From an uncultured Fidelibacterota bacterium (GTDB lineage: Bacteria > Fidelibacterota > Marinisomatia > Marinisomatales > TCS55): 51,319 bases of DNA. The stretch's first letter is position 1. The number at the start of each line of letters is the position of its first letter. Made by a program: the position numbers and the translations under genes. Under the pieces are notes generated by a model, which was not told the DNA's origin, ran no database searches, and saw only the letters and a program-made list of their open reading frames with translations. This document shows positions 45,626 through 51,319 of the stretch, one piece after another. The stretch is from positions 1-51,319 of the forward strand of contig CAJVYU010000006.1 in assembly GCA_913009735.1 (NCBI GenBank), written 5' to 3'.

Positions 45626-46130
45626 GACAGGTGAGACAATCGTTTGATATTGATTTATTATCGTGGCATTTCAAACAGCCCTTCATAGAAATTGGAACTA
45701 ATTGTTTTGAAGGTGGCTTTACTAATTTTTCTACTTCTCCATGACACACAGCACAAGATATTTTTCCGGATTTTACGTGACGGCGGTGTGAGAAAAAAAC
45801 ATAGTCTTCAAGTTCATAAATTGGCTTCCAGGGGATTTCCACATTGTTGTTAACTGCCTCAACAACAAGAGCTTCAGCTGCACTTTCTCCCTGCATGATT
45901 GAATGACAGGATTTACACCGCTTGATTGATGGAAGAGATGCATACATTTTCTTTTCAACACCCGTATGGCAATCAATACAATCTAACCCGGCTTCGCTCA
46001 CGTGTATGGCGTGGTTATATGCTACAGGTTGTTCTATCTTTTTCTGCTTTGAACACCCGCTGATTAATAAATATAAAAAGACAAATATTATTTGTTTTTT
46101 ACTTAAAAAAGTAAAACGTAAAATTTTCAA
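45618..46130 (-). CDS. Pentaheme cytochrome c lipoprotein (ActA/QrcA-like)
   Basis: The 170-residue product is read from TTG at 46130, two bases after the stop of the upstream cytochrome gene; no in-frame ATG exists before the lipobox. The signal ends LLISGC (C26), so it is a lipoprotein. Five CxxCH motifs are CIDCH, CKSCH, CAVCH, CLKCH and CLTCH, with distal-ligand type segments YNHAIHV and FFSHRRHV, the arrangement of the cytochrome c7-like subunit of ACIII (ActA) and Qrc (QrcA). It would accept electrons from, or donate them to, the MopB/FeS part and exchange them with soluble cytochromes. Confidence 0.87.
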   Translation of the reverse strand: MKILRFTFLSKKQIIFVFLYLLISGCSKQKKIEQPVAYNHAIHVSEAGLDCIDCHTGVEKKMYASLPSIKRCKSCHSIMQGESAAEALVVEAVNNNVEIPWKPIYELEDYVFFSHRRHVKSGKISCAVCHGEVEKLVKPPSKQLVPISMKGCLKCHDNKSISNDCLTCHV

Positions 46131-46132
46131 AA

Positions 46133-46708
46133 TTACCAGTCCTCGTCTTCCTCTTCATCTGAAAAACAATTATAATCCGGATTCTTTTTATGCTTCATTT
46201 TTTCATAATACGACTCATAAGAAAATGCCTTATACCTGGGACTTTCCTCATTGTGACACGTTAGACAGTCCTCCGGTTTTGGCATAATAAGTCCATTTGC
46301 ACTGGCTAAATCAAGGTCACACATAATATTTTCTTTACGATAAGTTTCTCCCGGACCATGACAACTTTCACATTGAACACCATCTTCTTTATTGAATTTT
46401 TTTCCAAATTCTGCTTTTGAATTGTTATAACCCGTTACATGGCACTTTAAACATTTCGGAGATTCTTGCGCCGGTAGACTCAGACCCCATGATTTAGCGA
46501 TTTGGGCAGATTCTTCCGTTAATAAAGTTTTATATGCATTGGCATGTTGAGAGAGTTTCCAAACAGCATATTGATTTCCCATTTCATCAGTTTCATGGCA
46601 GACTTTGCACCGTTGCACACCTGCATAAATATTGCTCTTGTCTGATCCGTTTTCACCAAAAAGCACGGTTAGCAAAATACTCATGATTATAATCAATATA
46701 TTCTTCAC
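46133..46708 (-). CDS. Tetraheme cytochrome c, c554 family (upstream paralogue)
   Basis: The 191-residue exported protein starts at GTG (46708), with AAGGAG eight bases upstream, and has a signal peptide (1-19). Four motifs CKVCH, CLKCH, CESCH and CLTCH follow the same plan as the paralogue at 34548-35138, including QYAVWKLSQHANAYKTLLTEE and SPRYKAF. The C-terminal end is strongly acidic (DEEEDEDW), unlike the paralogue, which may change partner binding. It opens the operon of the ACIII/Qrc-like complex, two bases before the pentaheme gene. Confidence 0.88.
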   Translation of the reverse strand: MKNILIIIMSILLTVLFGENGSDKSNIYAGVQRCKVCHETDEMGNQYAVWKLSQHANAYKTLLTEESAQIAKSWGLSLPAQESPKCLKCHVTGYNNSKAEFGKKFNKEDGVQCESCHGPGETYRKENIMCDLDLASANGLIMPKPEDCLTCHNEESPRYKAFSYESYYEKMKHKKNPDYNCFSDEEEDEDW

Positions 46709-46755
46709 AGTGATCTCCTTCTACTTTATCAACGTGATTGTTGCATCAAAAATTA

Positions 46756-46789
46756 ATGATAGGGGGTGATACAATCCACCCCCTATCAT
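46756..46789 (-). terminator. Strong hairpin between the EB_dh-like gene and the cytochrome operon
   Basis: A perfect 13-bp stem, ATGATAGGGGGTG with CACCCCCTATCAT, lies nine bases downstream of the EB_dh-like gene on the minus strand and is followed by TTAATTTTTG. It probably ends most transcripts from that gene, or lets a fraction read into the cytochromes. Confidence 0.85.
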
Positions 46790-46797
46790 TTTAGAAT

Positions 46798-47787
46798 TTA
46801 GAATTTAATATAGAAGGGCGCAGAACCACTGTGGGCGCCACCTGAATTATCAGTGATAGCTATTGTAACTTCAATGTCGCCGCTGCCAAAAACAACGTCA
46901 TCGTCATTACCGGTATCCAGGGCTCGACTGTATTCAACTGTCCAGGTACCACTACTGAACGTGGAATATGCAGTGACATCTGCCCGGCTTCCGTCAGCAT
47001 TTTCATCTAACCAATAGCCGGGAATCGTGCCGGTTGTATCTGCCGTACTTGCATCAAACAGAGTGAAATAACTATCGGCTGTTTCTCCGGCCGGAAGAAT
47101 CAAATAATGACCTCCTGTAACTGGCCCGGAATACAGAGGAAGACCATTTCCATCTTTATTATCATGATACAAGCCTTTGGTTTTTGAATCTCCATGTTGG
47201 CCGCCATCTTCGACTACGTTACCCTGTGAATCGGTATAGTTGTTATCAATATACTTATCATCTGCACGATGGATCGGTGCCGTACGATGGGCTTTCCAAT
47301 GCCATTGATCAACGATACCGGTATCAGTCCACATTCCTTCGCTGACATGACACATGGTTGAACAGTCTGCGCCAGAAGTTCCATTCTGTCCCATATCAAA
47401 GAAAAAGAACATCCGGTCTTCATTTCCGCCTTGGCCCCAAGAACCATTATCATAAGACCAAAGTTTTTTATCTATACTCTCAGTGCCTGATGGATCTGCC
47501 CATACTGCTTTTATGTACAAGTTGCTTCCATCTTGTACGGCGGTTAAGCTAACATCCACTAATCCAAATGAATTGGAATAAGCGGCATCTAATCCAACCG
47601 TGACAACCAGTTCGTCTGCCTGATTCCATGCAGCATCATTCCCTACGCCATCAAGCGTTGGTGCGCTGGAAACAGTCGCAACTGTTAGATCAACGATTGG
47701 GCCCGTATCATCTTTCTCATCATCACAGGACATAATTACCAGCCCTATTATTGATAAAAAAACGATTAGGTTTTTTTTGTTTATCAT
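46798..47787 (-). CDS. Ethylbenzene-dehydrogenase-like heme-binding lipoprotein with CX3CH motif
   Basis: The 329-residue lipoprotein (lipobox IMSC, C21) has a domain resembling the EB_dh family (PF09459: heme-binding gamma subunit of ethylbenzene dehydrogenase and related cytochromes), including APTLDGVGNDAAWNQADEL and the later WHWKAHRTAPIHRADDKY. In known members a Met and a Lys or His bind heme b. It also has CSTMCH at 142-147, a C-x3-C-H motif that could bind heme c atypically or form a disulfide. A GGAG lies seven bases before the ATG. The gene precedes the cytochrome operon but is separated by a strong hairpin, so it may be produced in excess as an electron carrier or sensor. Confidence 0.78.
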   Translation of the reverse strand: MINKKNLIVFLSIIGLVIMSCDDEKDDTGPIVDLTVATVSSAPTLDGVGNDAAWNQADELVVTVGLDAAYSNSFGLVDVSLTAVQDGSNLYIKAVWADPSGTESIDKKLWSYDNGSWGQGGNEDRMFFFFDMGQNGTSGADCSTMCHVSEGMWTDTGIVDQWHWKAHRTAPIHRADDKYIDNNYTDSQGNVVEDGGQHGDSKTKGLYHDNKDGNGLPLYSGPVTGGHYLILPAGETADSYFTLFDASTADTTGTIPGYWLDENADGSRADVTAYSTFSSGTWTVEYSRALDTGNDDDVVFGSGDIEVTIAITDNSGGAHSGSAPFYIKF

Positions 47788-47947
47788 TGTTTTCTCCGTG
47801 TTAATATTGATTATTATTTTATATTTATAAATACTGTATTATAAATTACAACAATTATGTATTCGTGAAAATAAGATTGTATTATCCTTTTAATAATAAG
47901 TCCTGTCTAAAAATACGCAATTTATTCCGTTTAAGCAGTACGCTTTA

Positions 47948-48109
47948 TCAGAAAGAAAAAATCTCTCCAGGGATTAAACCGGGAGGGAATTCCGAGATGA
48001 TTCTGTTAATTTCCGTAACGAATGGCAGGCGGGCAAGTTCCCTTGAATTTAGCGTCAAGGTAAGTTCCCGGCAGGTTTCCCGAAATTGCCTTACTTCGCC
48101 AGTAGTCAA
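47948..48109 (-). pseudogene. Possible remnant of a small DNA-binding protein gene
   Basis: A 53-residue frame from TTG reads LTTGEVRQFRETCREL, then ELARLPFVTEINRIISEFPP. The first part resembles the start of some MarR-type regulators, and the composition looks coding, more so than the overlapping plus-strand frame. There is no ribosome site and no recognisable domain beyond it. It may be a relic left by rearrangement next to the restriction-modification locus. Confidence 0.25.
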
Positions 48110-48199
48110 AAAATTTATCAGGTGTTATAATCTATTGTGACATAAGATTCTCATTTCGAAGTTCTTATTCCACAAATACAAAACTCATGTAGAAAAGCT

Positions 48200-48259
48200 C
48201 GTTTTGATACTTTGATTTTGAGATAAGTTTTGAGACAATTCGGAAAAGTATCAAAAACG
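48200..48259. repeat. Inverted repeat upstream of hsdM
   Basis: CGTTTTGATACTT and AAGTATCAAAAACG are complementary apart from one extra T/A, spaced by about 30 bases. It lies about 130 bp before the hsdM start and could be a regulator-binding dyad or a repeat end. Confidence 0.4.
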
Positions 48260-48387
48260 GTGGTTTTTGAGATGTTGTGATTTGGTTTTTACTTAAGGCT
48301 TTATCAGAAAAGAGGTTTATATTTAATACATTGAATCTTGAAACAGATAGTATTTTATGTATAGAAATTATTATATAGAGGACAAGT

Positions 48388-49926
48388 TTGAACAATAATG
48401 ATCTTGAAAAACGCCTCTGGCAAGGAGCTGACCAGCTCCGTGCCAATTCTTCTTTAACGGCACAAGAGTATTCTCGGCCTGTACTTGGGCTTATTTTTCT
48501 GAAGTATGCTGATCATCGCTTTACAGAAGCAGAAAAGGAATTGGCTGGTGCCAATACTGCTGGCAGAAGAACCATTGGCAAACTGGACTACCAGGCCAAG
48601 GGTATCATGTATTTACCGGCAAATGCCCGCTATTCCAACCTTATCGAACTGCCGGAAGGTGCAGACATTGGCAAGAAAATCAACGAAGCTATGGATGCCA
48701 TTGAGGCTGAAAATGAAGACCTGAAAGGCATCCTGCCCCGGCAATATAACCAGTTTGATAATACACTCCTGTTTGAGTTGCTGAAAACATTCAACGGGAT
48801 TCCCATGGACAGCGCCGGTGATGTCTTTGGCAAAATCTATGAATACTTTCTGGGCAAGTTTGCCATGAGCGAAGGCCGCGGTGGCGGTGAGTTCTTTACG
48901 CCGCCATCCATTGTTAAACTCATTGTGAAATTTATTGAACCTAATCACGGACGGATTTACGATCCCGCCTGCGGTTCCGGCGGTATGTTTGTCCAATCGG
49001 CCCATTTTGTGGAAGCCCACAACAAACGCCCGAATGAAGAATTAAGCGTCTTTGGTGTAGAATCGAAAGAAATCAACCTGCGGCATGGCAAAATGAACCT
49101 GGCAGTCCATGGACTTTCCGGGGATGTGAGGCTGGGGAATACTTATTACGAAGATCCCCACAACAGTTTGAATCGGTTTGATTTTGTCATGGCCAATCCG
49201 CCGTTTAATGTGAATGGCGTTGATAAAGAACGGATCAAGGATGATCCCAGATATGCTTTAGGAATTCCAAGACCGGATAATGCTAATTATCTATGGATAC
49301 AGGACTTCTATTCTGCTTTAAATCCAACAGGGCGTGCCGGCTTTGTTATGGCGAATTCTGCCAGCGATGCCCGCCAGAGTGAACAGGAGATTCGTGAGAA
49401 ATTAATTAAGAGCGGACATGTAGATGTGATGGTAGCTATTTCATCCAATTTCTTTTATACGGTAACGCTGCCGGTAACGCTCTGGTTTTTGGATAAAGGA
49501 AAACCCGATTCACGAAAAGATAAGGTGCTGTTTATTGATGCACGGAACACCTTTCGCCAAATTGACCGTGCCCATCGGGATTTCAGCGATAACCAACTGG
49601 AGTTTATACACTTAATCGTTAGAGCCTACCGTGGAGATAGTATTGGCGCAGATGCTGGTAGTAATGAACTTTTTACCAAAGGATTTCCTGAAGGAAGATA
49701 TCTGGACATTAAGGGTTTATGTAAGGTAGCTGCTATTGAAGAGATTGAAGCCCAGGGCTGGAGCCTGAACCCCGGCCGCTATGTGGGAGTGGCAGATGCA
49801 GAAGATGATGGCGTGGACTTTAAAGTACGTTTGGAAGAACTGCATGAAGAACTGGAAGGCTTAAACAGCGAAGCGCGGAAACTGGAAGAACGAATTGGAA
49901 ATAATATAAGTGAATTGTTAAAGTAA
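48388..49926 (+). CDS. hsdM: Type I restriction-modification DNA methyltransferase subunit
   Basis: The 512-residue N6-adenine methyltransferase subunit has an HsdM N-terminal helical domain (about 1-140, with [20 protein letters not shown]), the SAM-binding motif [10 protein letters not shown] (192-201) and the catalytic NPPF (N270). The start is TTG, with GAGG six bases upstream. The C-terminal coiled segment (about 478-512, [20 protein letters not shown]) is of the kind that contacts HsdS. The gene appears richer in G and C than the respiratory genes before it, consistent with an acquired defence locus. hsdS and hsdR are not in the window and are expected downstream. Confidence 0.93.
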   Translation: MNNNDLEKRLWQGADQLRANSSLTAQEYSRPVLGLIFLKYADHRFTEAEKELAGANTAGRRTIGKLDYQAKGIMYLPANARYSNLIELPEGADIGKKINEAMDAIEAENEDLKGILPRQYNQFDNTLLFELLKTFNGIPMDSAGDVFGKIYEYFLGKFAMSEGRGGGEFFTPPSIVKLIVKFIEPNHGRIYDPACGSGGMFVQSAHFVEAHNKRPNEELSVFGVESKEINLRHGKMNLAVHGLSGDVRLGNTYYEDPHNSLNRFDFVMANPPFNVNGVDKERIKDDPRYALGIPRPDNANYLWIQDFYSALNPTGRAGFVMANSASDARQSEQEIREKLIKSGHVDVMVAISSNFFYTVTLPVTLWFLDKGKPDSRKDKVLFIDARNTFRQIDRAHRDFSDNQLEFIHLIVRAYRGDSIGADAGSNELFTKGFPEGRYLDIKGLCKVAAIEEIEAQGWSLNPGRYVGVADAEDDGVDFKVRLEELHEELEGLNSEARKLEERIGNNISELLK

Positions 49927-49927
49927 G

Positions 49928-51163
49928 GTGAGTTTGAAAGAGTCTCAATCCGTAGAATTCAAAGAATCCATTAGCCAATTGAGCAGGTCAATGGAATCGC
50001 TGTGTGCCTTTGCCAATACGGATTTGGGAACGGTCTATTTTGGCATCAACGATGACGGGAAACCCATTGGAATCAACATTACAGATTCCACTTACCGGAA
50101 GGTGCAACAATCCGTTTTTAATTCCTTCGACCCCAAAATTTATCCAAATATCTTTGAAAAAGAAATCGATGGAAAACCAAACCTCATAGTAGAATTAAAA
50201 AATGCGCCGGACAGGCCCTATTTTGTAAAAGGCAAAACCTATAAAAGAATCGGTACCAGCAACACTGTTCTATCCAAAGTTGAAATTGAACGAATGATGT
50301 ACGAACGGGGGAATCCTGAATTTCACTATGACCGGTCGCCATTAAAATCCACCATGGCAGATTTAGATCATGAACGGATCCTATGGTTTTATCGCCGCGC
50401 CCACGAAGAGCGAAATCTTCCTTTGGATGATACGCCGGAAACCATGGAAAAATTGAACATTCTTACAGATGATAGACCGAACGTGGCTGGTATTCTTGCT
50501 TTTGGGAATGATATTCTCAAATACTTTCCGACATCATTTACACGCTGCGCTGTTTTTGAAGGGTTGGATAAAACCGGCAGGATGCTGGATCATCTTGACA
50601 TAAAAACCGATGTATTCAGCCAAATTGACCAAGCTGAAAATTTTGTACTGCGGAATATCCGCAAGGAGGCGGAAGTAAGCAATATAACCGGCCGGAGAGA
50701 AAGCCGGTATGAGATTCCCTACCGCGCGATTCGTGAAGCCATTGCCAATGCTGTCGCCCATCGGGATTACCGCATATCCTCCACAGTGGATGTGGCAATC
50801 TTTGATGACCGGATTGAAATCTGGTCCCCCGGTGAATTACCACAAGGTATGACATTGGAAAAATTGCACCAACCCCATACATCAATTTTGCGGAATGGAA
50901 CCGTTGCCGAAATGCTCTACCTTGTCCGGTATATTGAAAAATGGGGGACGGGCATTCAGAATATGAAAGACTGGATGGTAGAATATAATTTGCCGGAACC
51001 ACAAGTTACTGTTTCCGGACAAGAGTATATTTTGACTTTGAAACGACCGGTTAAACCGGTCACCCCGCAAGTACCCCGCAAGTACCCCGCAAGTAATCCA
51101 AATCTTAAAAATATGCGTGGCCGCCCGATCGCGAGGAGCGATTCAAAAAGAAATGGCATTTAA
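49928..51163 (+). CDS. AlbA_2/Schlafen-type ATP-binding protein, C-terminal helix out of frame
   Basis: Residues 1-115 are an AlbA_2/Schlafen-like domain (VEFKESISQLSRSMESLCAFANT, then GINDDG), and about 250-375 hold a GHKL-type ATP-binding domain (AIREAIANAVAHRDY, EIWSPGELPQGMT, EKWGTGIQNM). Such 'RecG-like' proteins often lie within type I RM loci; their function is unsettled. It starts two bases after hsdM, with GTG at 49928 (or TTG at 49934). In this frame the protein ends with an unconvincing tail after three copies of an 11-bp repeat, while the usual C-terminal winged helix is readable in another frame from 51096. The gene is therefore frameshifted as written. Confidence 0.82.
   Translation: MSLKESQSVEFKESISQLSRSMESLCAFANTDLGTVYFGINDDGKPIGINITDSTYRKVQQSVFNSFDPKIYPNIFEKEIDGKPNLIVELKNAPDRPYFVKGKTYKRIGTSNTVLSKVEIERMMYERGNPEFHYDRSPLKSTMADLDHERILWFYRRAHEERNLPLDDTPETMEKLNILTDDRPNVAGILAFGNDILKYFPTSFTRCAVFEGLDKTGRMLDHLDIKTDVFSQIDQAENFVLRNIRKEAEVSNITGRRESRYEIPYRAIREAIANAVAHRDYRISSTVDVAIFDDRIEIWSPGELPQGMTLEKLHQPHTSILRNGTVAEMLYLVRYIEKWGTGIQNMKDWMVEYNLPEPQVTVSGQEYILTLKRPVKPVTPQVPRKYPASNPNLKNMRGRPIARSDSKRNGI
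51062..51094 (+). repeat. Three exact tandem copies of an 11-bp unit (ACCCCGCAAGT)
   Basis: The copies lie at 51062-51072, 51073-51083 and 51084-51094 inside the AlbA_2/ATPase gene. As the unit length is not a multiple of three, each gain or loss changes the reading frame. One copy or four copies would join the upstream frame to the downstream winged-helix frame; three copies do not. Confidence 0.9.
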
Positions 51164-51319
51164 AGATAGAGAACACTTTAGAACAGCAATTTTAGGGCCA
51201 ATATTAGATGATGAACTTGTTAGGATGACTCTACCGGAAAAACCACACAGCCCAAAGCAAAAATATATTACAACAGAAAAAGGCCATCGACTGTTAAAAA
51301 AACTAGAAGAAAAAGATTG
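51096..51319 (+). pseudogene. Out-of-frame C-terminal winged-helix part of the AlbA_2/ATPase gene (partial)
   Basis: From 51096 a stop-free frame runs to the window end, reading IQILKICVAARSRGAIQKE, then MAFKDREHFRTAILGPILDD, ending with QKYITTEKGHRLL. This is the usual C-terminal winged helix of the same protein family (the KDREHFR..YL.PLL pattern). It has no own start or ribosome site, so it is the separated 3' part of the preceding gene, either through repeat slippage or a sequence error. The stop codon lies beyond the window. Confidence 0.8.

Larger units (their letters stand above)
47788..48387. other. Divergent intergenic region upstream of the RM locus
   Basis: About 600 bp between the divergent EB_dh-like and hsdM genes. 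It holds a possible decayed small ORF on the minus strand (listed separately) and a near-perfect inverted repeat, CGTTTTGATACTTT (48200-48213) with AAAAGTATCAAAAACG (48244-48259). No RNA gene was seen. Confidence 0.5.

Noticed and set aside
34548-47787. Reading the cluster as a nitrite, tetrathionate or polysulfide reductase operon
   Set aside because: No NrfA-type CxxCK motif is seen, and the MopB protein lacks a visible Mo-ligating cysteine and groups by context with ACIII/Qrc sets. A specific terminal acceptor cannot be supported.
47865-48140. A 91-codon plus-strand frame
   Set aside because: Composition is not protein-like and there is no ribosome site or recognisable domain; the opposite strand reads better over the same DNA.
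1-51319. tRNA, rRNA, CRISPR arrays, insertion-sequence transposases and prophage genes
   Set aside because: I looked for them on both strands by eye and found no convincing example. Small RNAs could still be missed without covariance searches.

Overview
The window reads as one piece of an AT-rich genome from the FCB superphylum, most likely a Marinimicrobia/Neomarinimicrobiota- or Calditrichota-type bacterium. This rests on several secreted proteins ending in type IX-style sorting domains with the YPNPFNPTTTI signature, a PorV/PorQ-type outer-membrane protein, a TonB-dependent receptor with an N-terminal carboxypeptidase-like domain, and many multiheme cytochromes. The phylum is an inference from protein style; no rRNA or tRNA gene was seen.

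Layout. 0-3.1 kb (minus): a secreted arylsulfotransferase-like beta-propeller and a leucine-rich-repeat protein. 3.2-7.7 kb (plus): thiamine pyrophosphokinase, a sodium:solute symporter fused to a CYTH (triphosphate tunnel) domain, and a Na/phosphate cotransporter with a PhoU tail. 7.7-10.5 kb: an MFS transporter flanked by two diverged copies of one leader sequence, the second leading into a DUF2490 outer-membrane-type protein. 10.5-14.9 kb: PPi-type phosphofructokinase plus class II aldolase (minus) and a divergent acetoacetyl-CoA synthetase. 14.9-16.2 kb: a long repeat-bearing intergenic region and a small membrane-anchored protein. 16.2-17.5 kb: an AbiE-type (type IV) toxin-antitoxin pair with a nested operator-like dyad. 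17.6-25 kb: a trans-sulfuration PLP enzyme, a cold-shock protein, small proteins, then an M16 protease and an M1-like lipoprotein.

25.5-34.3 kb (plus) is a surface/secretion operon: a jelly-roll protein with a sorting domain, a TonB-dependent receptor, a 1036-residue secreted protein carrying one CxxCH motif, a PorV-like barrel and a TolB-like beta-propeller. 34.5-47.8 kb (minus) is the standout: a respiratory cluster with 37 canonical CxxCH motifs in six cytochromes. It encodes an ACIII/Qrc-like complex (pentaheme lipoprotein, MopB protein, four-cluster ferredoxin, NrfD-type quinol subunit), a small membrane protein, an outer-membrane barrel, a 14-heme cytochrome, a monoheme lipoprotein, a Rieske protein, a long cytochrome b with b6-type heme spacing, a membrane-anchored nonaheme cytochrome, and two paralogous c554-type tetrahemes at its two ends. 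An ethylbenzene-dehydrogenase-like heme-binding lipoprotein with a CX3CH motif lies upstream behind a strong hairpin. No recognisable terminal reductase or oxidase is present. The barrel plus 14-heme pair suggests, without proving, electron transfer across the outer membrane.

48.4-51.3 kb (plus) begins a type I restriction-modification locus: hsdM followed by a Schlafen/AlbA-type ATPase gene whose C-terminal winged helix is thrown out of frame by a triplicated 11-bp repeat. The locus runs off the window.
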